Source: Streptomyces sp. WM4235 | GTDB taxonomy: Bacteria; Actinomycetota; Actinomycetes; Streptomycetales; Streptomycetaceae | DNA: 64,000 nucleotides | Assembly: GCF_001279725.1 (NCBI RefSeq) | Contig: NZ_LGDE01000113.1 | Coordinates: 29,756-93,755, forward strand | Direction of reading: 5' to 3' | In this document: in pieces, positions 17,128-27,940 of the stretch | Layout: each line of letters opens with the position of its first letter | Position numbering within the stretch: the first letter of the stretch is position 1 | The notes under the pieces: generated by a model | Told to the model about the DNA's origin: nothing | Seen by the model: the letters and a program-made list of their open reading frames with translations, nothing else | The model's database searches: none | Position numbers and translations under genes: made by a program

Positions 17128-17837
17128 GCCGGCACCTCCGCCGTCACCACGCCCTGCGTGTGGTCGTCGGCCTCGACCACCGTCGAACCGTCCGGGGCCC
17201 AGACGGCCGCCCCGCCGCAGCCGGTCCAGGGGCCGGCGGGTCCGACGTGGTTGGCGAGGACCACGTACAGGCCGTGCTCCTTGGCGATCCCGGGATACAC
17301 GGTGGTCCGCTCCGCGACCCCGGCGCCCGTTCCGTAGAGGGAGCTCGCCAGATGGACCGCGCATCCGTCGGCCGCGCCCCGGCCGGGCAGATCGGGGAAG
17401 TGGTTGTCGAAGCAGATGCCCAGGCAGAAGCGGATCCCGCCGAGTTCGAAGCGGCCGTCGACGGCGCCCGGCGCGAAGGCGTCCCCCTCGTGCTCGAAGA
17501 GGTGCTGCTTGGCGTACGTCGTCACGTGCGCGCCCTCCGCGTCGTGGACCAGGGTCGCGATGGCCGGCAGCGGGCCGTCGGTGCGCAGCGCGGCGTTGAC
17601 CGCGGTGGCGATCCCGGCGGAGCGCAAGGGGTCCAGTCGCGGATCGTCGGGGCCCGTCAACCACAGCCCGGGGTCGGCGGTCAGGGCTTCGATCTCGTAG
17701 CCGGTCAGGGCCAGTTCGGGCAGGACGACGAGTTCGGCGCCCTGGTCGCGGGCCGCGACCGCGAGGGCGGCGGCCCGCGCGGAGTTGGCGTCGACATCGG
17801 CCGGGACGCAGGTCATCTGGGCTGCGGCTATCCTCAT
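17124..17837 (-). CDS. Carbon-nitrogen hydrolase (nitrilase superfamily amidase)
   Basis: 237 residues with the Glu-Lys-Cys triad of the superfamily: Glu in [11 protein letters not shown], Lys in [10 protein letters not shown] and Cys in [11 protein letters not shown]. It hydrolyses a C-N bond of an amide or carbamoyl compound in the cytosol. It starts the two-gene unit with the overlapping acetyltransferase, which suggests both act on one metabolite. Confidence 0.88.
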   Translation of the reverse strand: MRIAAAQMTCVPADVDANSARAAALAVAARDQGAELVVLPELALTGYEIEALTADPGLWLTGPDDPRLDPLRSAGIATAVNAALRTDGPLPAIATLVHDAEGAHVTTYAKQHLFEHEGDAFAPGAVDGRFELGGIRFCLGICFDNHFPDLPGRGAADGCAVHLASSLYGTGAGVAERTTVYPGIAKEHGLYVVLANHVGPAGPWTGCGGAAVWAPDGSTVVEADDHTQGVVTAEVPA

Positions 17838-17891
17838 GCGCCCAGCATGCCGGCCCGGTCCTCGCCCCGTCCGGCAGGGCCGTGCGGGGCG

Positions 17892-18473
17892 CTACGGAGA
17901 CTCGGGTGCGCCCCGGAGCAGTGTCAGGAACGAGCGGAACGCGCCCGGCATGTCCACCGACTCGGGGGAGAGCAGCCACTGGTACTGGAGCCCGTCCATC
18001 ACCGCCGTGAGCAGGGGCGCCGCCTGCTCGGGGGTGAGGCCCGAGGGCAGCCGGTCCCCGAACTCGGCCCGCAGCACCGCTGCCATCTCGCCCCGGACCT
18101 GCGCGTACCGCTCGGTGAAGAACTCCCGGGCGGGGTGCCCGACGGTGACGCTCTCGCCCAGCAGCGCCGAGAAGGTCTGCACGATGCCCGGGCGCATCGC
18201 GTTGTAGTCCACCAGCGAGGCCAGCAGGTCCAGCCGCCAGGTGTCCGCGGAGGCGCGGGAGCCGCCGCCGGTGTCCCAGCGGTCGCGCTCCTCCAGCACC
18301 GCGACCAGCAGCGCCTCCTTGGTCGGGAAGTAGTGCAGCAGGCCCTGTTGGGTCAGGCCCACCCGTTCCGCGACGGCGCCCAGGGACGCTCCCCGGTAGC
18401 CGCGTTCGGCGATCACCTCGACCGCCGCGCGAACGATGTCGCCGCGTCGTTCCTCGCTCCTCGCCCTGACCAT
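17892..18473 (-). CDS. TetR-family regulator
   Basis: 193 residues with an N-terminal TetR HTH ('[40 protein letters not shown]') and an all-alpha ligand domain. The ATG at 18473 has GGAGGGAG upstream. It is divergent from the GH3 beta-glucosidase 197 bases away, so it is a plausible repressor sensing a sugar or aglycone. The intergenic region has short AACG/CGTT and GAAC/GTTC inverted arms around 18551-18575 that could be its operator. Confidence 0.88.
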   Translation of the reverse strand: MVRARSEERRGDIVRAAVEVIAERGYRGASLGAVAERVGLTQQGLLHYFPTKEALLVAVLEERDRWDTGGGSRASADTWRLDLLASLVDYNAMRPGIVQTFSALLGESVTVGHPAREFFTERYAQVRGEMAAVLRAEFGDRLPSGLTPEQAAPLLTAVMDGLQYQWLLSPESVDMPGAFRSFLTLLRGAPESP

Positions 18474-18670
18474 CGCCGGCACTCCCTCCGCGTCACACCC
18501 CTGCCCGCAGGACCGTACGCGATCCGCGCCCGACAAGCCGAGATCACAAGAACATAACGAACCTTACCGTTCACCAGGTGGCAGGTCCACGATGGGGCCA
18601 CCGCACCACGCCGCACGCCGCACCCGCACCGCACCACGCCGCACACCGCATCCGATGAGGAGGCTCGGCC

Positions 18671-21127
18671 GTGACCGATGCCGAACAGGTCCGCCACGAC
18701 ACCGCGGAAGCCGCACTCGACAAGCTCGACCTCGACACCAAGACCCGGCTCCTGGCCGGCCAGGACATGTGGTCGCTGCCCGCCCTCCCGGAGATCGGCC
18801 TGGGCTCCCTGGTCATGTCCGACGGCCCCATCGGGGTGCGCGGCGTGCGCTGGACCGCCGACGACCCCTCCATCGCCCTGCCGTCCCCGACGGCGCTCGC
18901 CGCCGCCTGGGACCCCGCCCTCGCCCGCCGCGCCGGCCGCCTCCTGGCCCAGGAGGCCCGCCGCAAGGGCGTCCACGTCCTGCTCGCCCCCACCGTCAAC
19001 CTGCACCGTTCCCCGCTCGGCGGCCGGCACTTCGAGTGCTACTCCGAGGACCCGTACCTCACCGGCGCCATCGGCACCGGCTACGTCAACGGAGTCCAGG
19101 ACGGCGGCGTCGGCACCACCGTCAAGCACTTCGTCGGCAACGACGCCGAGACCGAGCGCTTCACCGTCGACTGCGTCATCGCGCCCCGCCCGCTGCGCGA
19201 GCTGTACCTGGCGCCCTTCGAGGCCATCGTCACCAACGCCCGCCCCTGGGGCATCATGACCGCCTACAACCGGGTCAACGGCACGTCGATGACCGAGAAC
19301 GCGTACCTGGTCAACGAGGTCCTGCGCGCCGAGTGGGGCTTCGACGGCGTCAACGTCTCCGACTGGATGGCCGCCCGCTCCACCACCGGCGACATCCTCG
19401 GCGGCCTCGACGTGGCCATGCCCGGCCCGCAGACCGTCTACGGACCCGCCCTCGCCGAGGCCGTCCGCGCCGGCGAGGTCCCCGAGTCAGCCGTCGACGA
19501 CGCCGTGCGCAACGTCCTGCGGCTCGCCGCCCGCGTCGGCCTCCTTGAAGGCGCCCCCGCCGTCGTCACCGACCACCCGGCCGCGATCGACGGGCAGGCC
19601 CTGGCCCGCGAGATCGCCGTCCGCGGCACCGTCCTCGTACGCAACGAGCCCGTCTCCGGCGAGCGGCGCGCGCTGCCCCTCGACACCCGCCCCGGCCGCA
19701 CGGTGGCCCTCCTCGGCGCCGCCGCCCGCGACGCCCGCGTCCTCGGCGGGGGCTCCGCCACCGTCTTCCCCGAGCGGATCGTCTCCCCGCTCGACGGCCT
19801 CACCGCCGCCCTCCCCGACGGGGCGCTCACCTTCCGCGTCGGCGCCGACCCCAGCGAGGAACCCGTCCCCGCCGACAAGGGCTTCGCGCTGCGCGCCGTC
19901 TGCCGCGACGCCTCCGGAGCCGTCCTGGGAGAGGGCGGTCTGCCCACCGGTCAGGTCCAGTGGATCGGCGACGACCTGCCCGAGGGCGCCACGTACGAGA
20001 CGATGGCGAGCATCGAGGTCACCGGCACGTTCCTGCCGCGCGAGAGCGGCGAGCACGCTTTCGGCACCCGCGGCCTCGGCGCCTTCGCCCTGGTCGTCGA
20101 CGGTCACACCCTCTGGGAGGGCGTCCAGGAGATGGGTGACGAGGCAGACCCCTTCGAGGCCTTCTTCGGGGCGCCCAGCGAGCGCGCCCGGATCGCGTTG
20201 ACCGAGGGCGAACCCGTCGAGGTCTCGCTGACCTTCCAGGTCCCCGACGTCACCGGGCTGCCCCTCAAGGCGATCATGTTCTCCCTGCTCCACCTCGGCC
20301 CCCGGCGCGACCCGGACGCGCTCATCGCCGAGGCCGTGGCCGCGGCGCGGGCCGCCGACACCGCCGTGGTGGTCGTCGCCACCACCGAACGCGTGGAGTC
20401 CGAGGGCTTCGACCGCACGGACCTGACCCTGCCCGGCCGGCAGAACGACCTGGTCGCGGCCGTCGCCGCCGCCAACCCGAACACCGTGGTCGTGGTCAAC
20501 GCCGGTTCCCCCGTGGAACTGCCCTGGCGCGCGGACGTGGCCGCCGTGCTCCTGACCTGGTTCCCCGGGCAGGAGGGCGGCGCCGCCTTGGCCGACGTGC
20601 TCCTCGGGGACGCGGAGCCCGGCGGACGACTGCCCACCACCTGGCCCGCCGCGCTCGCCGACGCGCCCGTCACCGAGGTCACGCCGACCGACGGCAGACT
20701 GGAGTACCGCGAGGGGCTCCTCGTCGGCTACCAGGCGTACGAGGACCGGGGCGTGGTCCCCGCCTACCCGTTCGGCCACGGCCTCGGCTACACGGACTGG
20801 AGCTACGACTCCCTGGAGGTCACCGGCACCACCGCCCGCGTCCGCCTCACCAACACCGGCGTCCGGACCGGCCGCGAGGTCGTCCAGGTCTACCTCGCCC
20901 CGATCGCCGACACGGTCGAGCGCCCCGCGAGCCGGCTGGCGGCCTTCGCCTCCGTCGAGGCGGGCCCCGGCGAGAGCGTCGAGACGGAGATCGAGCTGCC
21001 CGCCCGGGCCTTCGAGATCTGGGACGAGGACACGCGCGGCCGGCGGCGGATCGACGGCCGGTACGAGGTCCGCGCGAGCCACGCGCACGGCGACACCCGC
21101 CTCAGGGCCACCCTCGACGTCCACTGA
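18671..21127 (+). CDS. Glycoside hydrolase family 3 beta-glucosidase with PA14 insert
   Basis: 818 residues, without a signal peptide, so cytosolic. Order: GH3 N-terminal TIM barrel (about 15-290) with the nucleophile Asp231 in FDGVNVSDW and substrate-binding KHFVGND, GH3 C-terminal alpha/beta domain interrupted by a PA14 carbohydrate-binding insert (about 390-540), and a C-terminal fibronectin-III-like domain. It hydrolyses terminal beta-glucosyl residues. The GTG start follows GAGGAGG. A TetR gene is divergent. Perfect stem terminator downstream. Confidence 0.93.
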   Translation: MTDAEQVRHDTAEAALDKLDLDTKTRLLAGQDMWSLPALPEIGLGSLVMSDGPIGVRGVRWTADDPSIALPSPTALAAAWDPALARRAGRLLAQEARRKGVHVLLAPTVNLHRSPLGGRHFECYSEDPYLTGAIGTGYVNGVQDGGVGTTVKHFVGNDAETERFTVDCVIAPRPLRELYLAPFEAIVTNARPWGIMTAYNRVNGTSMTENAYLVNEVLRAEWGFDGVNVSDWMAARSTTGDILGGLDVAMPGPQTVYGPALAEAVRAGEVPESAVDDAVRNVLRLAARVGLLEGAPAVVTDHPAAIDGQALAREIAVRGTVLVRNEPVSGERRALPLDTRPGRTVALLGAAARDARVLGGGSATVFPERIVSPLDGLTAALPDGALTFRVGADPSEEPVPADKGFALRAVCRDASGAVLGEGGLPTGQVQWIGDDLPEGATYETMASIEVTGTFLPRESGEHAFGTRGLGAFALVVDGHTLWEGVQEMGDEADPFEAFFGAPSERARIALTEGEPVEVSLTFQVPDVTGLPLKAIMFSLLHLGPRRDPDALIAEAVAAARAADTAVVVVATTERVESEGFDRTDLTLPGRQNDLVAAVAAANPNTVVVVNAGSPVELPWRADVAAVLLTWFPGQEGGAALADVLLGDAEPGGRLPTTWPAALADAPVTEVTPTDGRLEYREGLLVGYQAYEDRGVVPAYPFGHGLGYTDWSYDSLEVTGTTARVRLTNTGVRTGREVVQVYLAPIADTVERPASRLAAFASVEAGPGESVETEIELPARAFEIWDEDTRGRRRIDGRYEVRASHAHGDTRLRATLDVH

Positions 21128-21157
21128 CCTGCCGCATGGCCGGAAACCACCCATGAA

Positions 21158-21197
21158 ACGGACCGGGGACGGGTCCTGACCCCCGCCCCCGGTCCGT
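21158..21197. terminator. Bidirectional terminator between GH3 and SGNH genes
   Basis: ACGGACCGGGG (21158-21168) pairs perfectly with CCCCGGTCCGT (21187-21197), lying between two convergent stops. Confidence 0.7.
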
Positions 21198-21205
21198 ACC
21201 AACCG

Positions 21206-22102
21206 TCAACGCGGCGGCTTCGCCGCCGTCACCTGTCGGTGCGCGAGTTCCGCCAGCCGGGCCTGTCCGTCCTTCCCCGGATGGAAGAAGTCCCAGCGGC
21301 TCAACTGCTCGGCCGAGAAGGGGTACTGGAACACCGCACCCCCGTCGTAACGGCAGAGCGGGTCCTTCGCGCAGACCTCGCGCAGTACCTCGTTGTACTC
21401 GACCACCCGCGCCCGCACCTCCTCCCGTCGCGAGGTCGCGCCCGTCGCCAGGGAGAGCGGATCGGCCAGCATCGACTGGCAGATCCCCAGCTTCCAGATC
21501 TGGCGCACCATCGGCAGGTCCTTGCCCTGTTCCCACAGCCGCTGGAGGTCCGGCACCGAGGAGACGTACACCTGCGAGGTCGGGGACGCCGCCCGCAGGC
21601 CGGCCAGCGCCTTCTCGAAACCGGCCCGGAAGTCGGCCACCGAGGTCATCGACGAAGCCAGCGGCCGGCAGGCGTCGTTGGAGCCCACCATGACCGTGAC
21701 CAGGTCGGGCTTGTGCGCGGCGGCCGAAGCCAGCTGCCCCGGCAGGTCCGCCATGCGCGAGCCGGTCACCGCGTGGTTCCAACTGCGCGCGGGCGCCTGG
21801 GCGGCCCCGATGAGGCGGGTGGCGAGGGAGTCGACCGCGGGGTCGTCGCCGGTCGCCCAGGAGACCTCCGGGCAGTCCGCCAACACCGAACAGGCGTCGA
21901 AGCCGCGCGTGATGGAGTCGCCGACGGCGGCGATCGAGGTCGGCGCGGTGTTCCAACGGGGACCCGCCTGCGCCCCCCGCTCGCCCTCGGACGCCGGCTC
22001 GCCACCGTCACACCCCGTGACCACCCCGGCCAGCACGGCGACCGCCGCGAGCGCGCCCGTCAGCCTCCTGCGCGCGCGACGGCGTGGAGCGGTGGTGCCC
22101 AT
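21206..22102 (-). CDS. SGNH/GDSL-family lipoprotein esterase
   Basis: 298 residues. An Arg-rich n-region and hydrophobic core end in the lipobox VVTGC, so Cys31 is probably lipidated on the outer membrane face. The SGNH blocks are AAVGDSITRG (Ser63), an Asn/Gly block near WNHAVTGSRM, VGSNDAC, and the catalytic Asp/His pair in WDFFHPGKDGQ. It likely hydrolyses an ester or acetyl group on an extracellular lipid or polysaccharide. The 247 bases upstream to DUF3145 hold no gene. Confidence 0.88.
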   Translation of the reverse strand: MGTTAPRRRARRRLTGALAAVAVLAGVVTGCDGGEPASEGERGAQAGPRWNTAPTSIAAVGDSITRGFDACSVLADCPEVSWATGDDPAVDSLATRLIGAAQAPARSWNHAVTGSRMADLPGQLASAAAHKPDLVTVMVGSNDACRPLASSMTSVADFRAGFEKALAGLRAASPTSQVYVSSVPDLQRLWEQGKDLPMVRQIWKLGICQSMLADPLSLATGATSRREEVRARVVEYNEVLREVCAKDPLCRYDGGAVFQYPFSAEQLSRWDFFHPGKDGQARLAELAHRQVTAAKPPR

Positions 22103-22349
22103 CGGGTGGTCCCTCCCTCGTCGCCCCGTCCTTCCGGGGCGTCCTGCTGAGTGAATGCTCTGCGTTCACGGGGTTTGGAGCGACCGTACGTCACACCGGG
22201 ACCCCCCGCGCACGGTAGCTTTTTCCCGTGGCGTTTCGGCCGCACGTCCCACGACGCAATGTCAGATCATTTCCGGTAAATTACATCACGTCACATACTG
22301 TCCGTTTTCTGGAGTTTATTCCCGACCTCGTCCCACACTGGAGGTCCCG

Positions 22350-22844
22350 GTGACGACACGTGGAGTTCTGTACGTGCATTCCGCGCCGCGTGCGCTCTGC
22401 CCGCACGTGGAATGGGCTGTTGCGGGCGTACTCGGGGTGCGGGTGAACCTCGACTGGATCAGACAGCCCGCCTCCCCCGGCACCTGGAGAGCCGAATTCT
22501 CCTGGCAGGCCGAAGCGGGCACCGCGTCGAAACTCGCATCCGCCCTGCGCGGCTGGCACCTGTTGCGCTTCGAGGTGACGGCCGAACCCTGCTCGACCTC
22601 CGAGGGCGAGCGATACAGCTCCACCCCGGAACTCGGCATCTTCCACGCCGTCACCGGAATGCACGGAGACATCCTCGTCCCCGAGGACCGACTGCGCGCC
22701 GCCCTCGTCCGATCCGCGCACGGCGAGACCGACCTGGAAGCCGAGATCGCCAAACTGCTCGGCAAGCCCTGGGACGACGAGTTGGAGCCGTTCCGCCACG
22801 CCGGCGAAGGCGCCCCCGTGCGCTGGCTCCACCAGGTGGTCTGA
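22350..22844 (+). CDS. DUF3145 family protein
   Basis: 164 residues starting with GTG after a GGAGG site: VTTRGVLYVHSAPRALCPHVEWAVAGVLG. It matches the actinobacterial DUF3145 family, which is conserved beside fabF in Streptomyces. It is soluble, with no motif that reveals activity. The conserved link with fatty-acid genes hints at a role near lipid metabolism, which is inference only. It converges on fabF across a long perfect hairpin. Confidence 0.85.
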   Translation: MTTRGVLYVHSAPRALCPHVEWAVAGVLGVRVNLDWIRQPASPGTWRAEFSWQAEAGTASKLASALRGWHLLRFEVTAEPCSTSEGERYSSTPELGIFHAVTGMHGDILVPEDRLRAALVRSAHGETDLEAEIAKLLGKPWDDELEPFRHAGEGAPVRWLHQVV

Positions 22845-22868
22845 CCCCGCGACACACGGACGACACGC

Positions 22869-22910
22869 GAGAGGGGCCCCACCCGGCAACCGCCGGGTGG
22901 GGCCCCTCTC
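22869..22910. terminator. Bidirectional terminator between DUF3145 and fabF
   Basis: A perfect 19-bp stem (22869-22887 with 22892-22910) and AACC loop lies between the convergent stops; it can stop transcription from either side. Confidence 0.85.
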
Positions 22911-22926
22911 ACTCGGTGCGCGCGAC

Positions 22927-24192
22927 TCAGACGGAGCGGAACGCCAGCGAGACGTTGTGCCCGCCGAAACCGAAGGAGTTGTTGATCGCGGAGATCGGAC
23001 CGTCGACGGGCAGCTTGCGCGGCTCGCCGCGAACGATGTCCGCGTCGATGTCGTCGTCCAGGTCGTCGATGTTGATCGTCGGCGGGGCGATCCGGTTGTA
23101 CAGCGCCAGCACGGTCGCCACCGTCTCGATGCCGCCGGCACCACCCAGCAGGTGACCGGTCATCGACTTGGTCGCGGAGATCGCGATGTGGTCGAGGTCG
23201 TCGCCCAGCACCTTGCGCAGCGCCTTCAGCTCGGCCGTGTCCCCCTGCGGGGTGGACGTGGCGTGCGCGTTCAGGTGCACCAGCTCGGCCGGGTCCAGAC
23301 CCGTGTTGTCGAGCAGGTTCCGCAGCGCGGCGGCGACGCCGCGGCCCGTGGGCTCCGGCTGCGCGATGTGGTGGCTGTCCGCGGACAGACCCTGACCCAG
23401 GACCTCGCAGTACACCCGCGCACCGCGCGCGGCGGCGTGCTCGGCGGACTCCAGGATGACCACGCCGGCGCCCTCGCCGAGGACGAAGCCGTCACGGGCC
23501 TTGTCGTACGGGCGCGAGGCCTGCTCGGGGTGATCGTTGTTCTTGGACATCGCCATCATGTTGGCGAACGCGGCGATCGGCAGCGGGTGGATCGCAGCCT
23601 CGGTACCGCCGGCGACGACCACGTCGGCACGGCCGGTACGGATCATCTCCACGGCGTAGCCGATGGCCTCGGCACCCGAGGCGCACGCGCTGACCGGGGT
23701 GTGAACGCCCGCGCGGGCGTTGACCTCCAGGCCGACGTTGGCCGAGGGGCCGTTCGGCATGAGCATGGGGACGGTGTGCGGGGAGACCCGGCGCACACCC
23801 TTCTCCTTCAGTACGTCGTACTGGTCGAGCAGGGTCGTCACGCCACCGATTCCGGAGGCGATCACGGTACCCAGACGCTCGGGCGCGATGGACTCGTCCT
23901 CGCCGGCCGGGGCGGTGTACCCCGCGTCGGCCCAGGCCTCGCGGGCCGCGATGACGGCGAACTGCGCCGAGCGGTCCAACTTGCGGGCCAGCGGACGGGG
24001 CAGTACCTCGCTCGGGTCCACGGCGGCCTGCGCGGCGATACGGACCGGCAGTTCGGCGAAACGCTCGCCCTCCAGGGGCGATACGCCGGAACGGCCGGCA
24101 AGCAGACCTTCCCAGGTCGAAGCGCTGTCGCCACCCAGCGGAGTGGTTGCGCCGATACCGGTGACGACCACGGTGCGATTGGTCGGGCTCAC
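22927..24192 (-). CDS. fabF: 3-oxoacyl-ACP synthase II (FabF)
   Basis: 421 residues. It performs Claisen condensation of acyl-ACP with malonyl-ACP during fatty-acid elongation. The thiolase-fold triad is visible: Cys170 in PVSACASG, His in NAHATSTPQGD and His in MTGHLLGGAGG. The GTG at 24192 is chosen because GGAGAAAG lies upstream and residue 1 leads straight into TNRTVVVTGIG. It is last in the operon fabD-fabH-acpP-fabF, 79 bases after acpP. Confidence 0.96.
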   Translation of the reverse strand: MSPTNRTVVVTGIGATTPLGGDSASTWEGLLAGRSGVSPLEGERFAELPVRIAAQAAVDPSEVLPRPLARKLDRSAQFAVIAAREAWADAGYTAPAGEDESIAPERLGTVIASGIGGVTTLLDQYDVLKEKGVRRVSPHTVPMLMPNGPSANVGLEVNARAGVHTPVSACASGAEAIGYAVEMIRTGRADVVVAGGTEAAIHPLPIAAFANMMAMSKNNDHPEQASRPYDKARDGFVLGEGAGVVILESAEHAAARGARVYCEVLGQGLSADSHHIAQPEPTGRGVAAALRNLLDNTGLDPAELVHLNAHATSTPQGDTAELKALRKVLGDDLDHIAISATKSMTGHLLGGAGGIETVATVLALYNRIAPPTINIDDLDDDIDADIVRGEPRKLPVDGPISAINNSFGFGGHNVSLAFRSV

Positions 24193-24271
24193 AGGAATTC
24201 TTTCTCCACGTCTCAGGGGGTGCTGAATTGTCACGGCGCCACCGCCAGGTGGCGACAAACGCTCGTCAGGC

Positions 24272-24520
24272 TCAGGCCTGGTTCTTCAGGATGTAGTCGG
24301 CGGCGTCGCCGACCGTCTTGAGGTTCTTGACGTCCTCGTCCGGGATCTTGACCTCGAAGCGCTCTTCGGCGGCGACGACGACCTCGACCATGGACAGCGA
24401 GTCGACGTCCAGGTCGTCGGTGAAGGACTTGTCGAGCTGGACGTCCTCCTGCGGGATGCCGGCGATCTCGTTGACGATCTCCGCGAGACCTTCGAGGATC
24501 TCTTCCTGCGTGGCGGCCAT
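24272..24520 (-). CDS. acpP: Acyl carrier protein (primary fatty-acid ACP)
   Basis: 82 residues, acidic, with the 4'-phosphopantetheine site Ser41 in LDVDSLSMVE. It carries acyl intermediates through FabD, FabH and FabF, encoded around it. GGAGCG lies upstream of the ATG. 55 bases separate it from fabH and 79 from fabF. Confidence 0.97.
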   Translation of the reverse strand: MAATQEEILEGLAEIVNEIAGIPQEDVQLDKSFTDDLDVDSLSMVEVVVAAEERFEVKIPDEDVKNLKTVGDAADYILKNQA

Positions 24521-24575
24521 GTGGCGCTCCTTCTTTAGCTGACTGGATGTTCAGGGAGGGAAAGGGATCCCGACC

Positions 24576-25580
<1,005 letters not shown>

Positions 25581-25599
25581 GCTGTGTGGGCTCCTTCTC

Positions 25600-26523
25600 T
25601 CAGACCGCGTGCTCGGCGAGGAGCGCGGCGGCCTTGTCGAGATCGTCCGGCGTCTTCAGGGCGACGGCCGGTACGCCCTTGAGCGCACGCTTGGCCAGAC
25701 CCTGAAGGGTGCCGCCCGGGCAGAGCTCGACGATCCCGGTGACGCCCAGTTCGGCGAACGTCTCCATGCACAGGTCCCAACGGACCGGGTTGGCCACCTG
25801 GCCGACCAGCCGGGCGACGACATCGGCGCCCGTGGTCACGACCCGACCGTCCTTGTTCGACACGTACTTCAGCGCCGGGTCCGCCGGGTCGAGGGCCTCG
25901 ACGGCCTTCTCCAGCGTGGCGACCGCGGGCGCCATGTGGTGGGTGTGGAACGCGCCCGCGACCTTGAGGGCGACGACCTTCATGGAGCCTTCGGGCTTGT
26001 CGGCCACGAGGGCGGCGATCTGCTCCGCGGTGCCGGCGGCCACGATCTGGCCCGCACCGTTGATGTTCGCCGGGGTCAGCCCCAGCTTCTCCAGGTGCGC
26101 GACGACCACGTCACGGTCACCGCCCAGCACCGCGGCCATGCCGGTCTCGGTGACGGCGGCGGCCTCGGCCATGCCGAGCCCCCGGGTGCGTACGAACGAC
26201 AGCGCGTCGTCCTCGCTCAGCACACCGGCGTACGCGGCCGCGGTGATCTCACCGACGCTGTGACCGGCGACCGCGCCGAAGGCGGTCGTGGTGCCGAGCG
26301 CGGAGGCGGACAGCAGACCCGCGGCGACCAGCAGCGGCTGGGCCACCGCCGTGTCGCGGATCTCGTCCGCGTCGGCCTTCGTGCCGTAGTGGGCAAGGTC
26401 GAGCCCGATGGCGTCGGACCACCCCGCGACGCGCTCGGCGGCGCCGGGGAGTTCGAGCCAGGGAGTCAGGAAGCCGGGCGTCTGAGCGCCTTGGCCTGGA
26501 GCGACGAGTACGAGCACCCTCAC
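25600..26523 (-). CDS. fabD: Malonyl-CoA:ACP transacylase (FabD)
   Basis: 307 residues. It loads malonyl from CoA onto ACP. The nucleophile Ser89 is in GHSVGE, with QGAQ near the N-terminus and His in GAFHTHHM. The GTG start follows an AGAGAGA site. It heads the fab operon. The 83-base region between it and fasR should hold the FasR-dependent promoter known from S. coelicolor. Confidence 0.96.
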   Translation of the reverse strand: MRVLVLVAPGQGAQTPGFLTPWLELPGAAERVAGWSDAIGLDLAHYGTKADADEIRDTAVAQPLLVAAGLLSASALGTTTAFGAVAGHSVGEITAAAYAGVLSEDDALSFVRTRGLGMAEAAAVTETGMAAVLGGDRDVVVAHLEKLGLTPANINGAGQIVAAGTAEQIAALVADKPEGSMKVVALKVAGAFHTHHMAPAVATLEKAVEALDPADPALKYVSNKDGRVVTTGADVVARLVGQVANPVRWDLCMETFAELGVTGIVELCPGGTLQGLAKRALKGVPAVALKTPDDLDKAAALLAEHAV

Positions 26524-26606
26524 ACTCTCTCTTGTATGTGGCCCGCGCCGCCCGTGGGGACAGGGACGAAGAACCGACGGGGTAATTGTTGATGTCCGAC
26601 AAAAGT
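26524..26606 (-). promoter_or_regulatory. fabD operon promoter region, expected FasR target
   Basis: These 83 bases separate fasR from fabD. In S. coelicolor FasR is known to bind the fabD promoter and activate the operon. I see only short inverted TTGT/ACAA arms (26586-26602) and AT-rich stretches here and cannot place the operator exactly. Confidence 0.4.
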
Positions 26607-27836
26607 CTAGGACTGGGGATCGCCGTCGGCCAGGCGCCCCAGGATCAGGGCGATCCGCAACGTGAACGCCGAACGGACATCGGAGGGTGACCAGCCGGTG
26701 ACGTCGGTCACACGTCGGAGCCGGTAGCGCACCGTGTTCGGGTGGACGAACAGCATCCGCGCGGCCCCTTCCAGACTGCTCGCCTGCTCCAGGTAGACGC
26801 TCAGCGTCTCCAGGAGTGCCGACCCCGCCTCCTCCAGTGGTCTGTAGATCTCCTCCACCAACTGCTCCCTCGCCGAGGGATCGGAGGCGATGGCGCGCTC
26901 GGGCAGGAGATCATCCGCCAGAACGGGGCGCGGCGCGTCCTGCCACGCCGTACAGGCCTTCAGTCCGGCCGCGGCGGCCTGCGCCGACTTCGTCGCGTTC
27001 AGCAGGTCCGGGACCACCGGACCCGCCACCACGGGACCCGCCGCGAACGGTCCGATCAGGGACTTCGCCACCTGCATCGGGTTGTCGCTGCCGCCCGCGA
27101 TGACCACCAGCCGGTCGCCCAGCACACCCGTGAGGACCTGGAGCTTGTGGTGCCGGGCCGCGCGCCGGATCGCCTCGACCGTCAGTTCGCTGTCCCCGTC
27201 CGGGGCGGTGCCCAGGATGACGCACACGTGCTCCGGCGAGTTCCAGCCCAGCGCCGCGGCCCGGGACAGGGCGCCCTCGTCGGCCTCGCCCGACAGCACC
27301 GCGTTGACGACCAGGGACTCCAGCCGGGCGTCCCACGCCCCGCGCGCCTCGGCCGCCTGGGCGTACACCTGGGCCGTCGCGAAGGCGATCTCCCGGGCGT
27401 ACACCAGCAGCGCCTCCCGCAGGATCGACTCGTCGCCGGGGGCCGCGACCTCGTCGATCGCGGTCTCCATCACCTCGATCGTCGTGCGGACCATCTCCAC
27501 GGTCTGCCGCAGCGTGATCGCCCGGGTCAGTTCGCGCGGAGCCGTCCCGAACACGTCGGTCGAGATCGCCTGCGGGGTCTCCGGGTGCCGGAACCACTCC
27601 GTGAACGCGGCGATGCCCGCCTGGGCGACCAGGCCGATCCAGGACCGGTTCTCCGGCGGCATCGCCCGGTACCACGGCAGGGTCTCGTCCATGCGCGCGA
27701 TGGCGTTGGCGGCGAGCCGACCGGAGGATTTCTCCAGCCTGCGCAGCGTCGCGGTGTGCGGATGGGCGGGGTGCGCGGCATGCGCCGGGTGCGCGGGGCT
27801 GGTCTCGGGAGAAGGCTCACGTTCGGGTTGGGGCAC
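26607..27836 (-). CDS. fasR: PucR/CdaR-type transcriptional activator FasR
   Basis: 409 residues. A His/Pro/Ala-rich N-terminus is followed by a GGDEF-like CdaR sensor region and the C-terminal PucR HTH ('SLEGAARMLFVHPNTVRYRLRRVTDVTG'). Position directly upstream of fabD in the same orientation and the HTH type match FasR, the activator of fatty-acid synthesis in S. coelicolor. The GTG at 27836 is the outermost plausible start. The His/Pro-rich head may be extended, so the true start could be a few codons inside. Confidence 0.88.
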   Translation of the reverse strand: MPQPEREPSPETSPAHPAHAAHPAHPHTATLRRLEKSSGRLAANAIARMDETLPWYRAMPPENRSWIGLVAQAGIAAFTEWFRHPETPQAISTDVFGTAPRELTRAITLRQTVEMVRTTIEVMETAIDEVAAPGDESILREALLVYAREIAFATAQVYAQAAEARGAWDARLESLVVNAVLSGEADEGALSRAAALGWNSPEHVCVILGTAPDGDSELTVEAIRRAARHHKLQVLTGVLGDRLVVIAGGSDNPMQVAKSLIGPFAAGPVVAGPVVPDLLNATKSAQAAAAGLKACTAWQDAPRPVLADDLLPERAIASDPSAREQLVEEIYRPLEEAGSALLETLSVYLEQASSLEGAARMLFVHPNTVRYRLRRVTDVTGWSPSDVRSAFTLRIALILGRLADGDPQS

Positions 27837-27940
27837 GGGACAAGACTGCCCTATCGGCGCCCCGGCGCGGACTCCGGTCTCGCGGCGCAGGGCCCGCGCC
27901 CCGAGTCGCGCCGCGGCCGGCGGGGTCTACGGTGGCCTTC

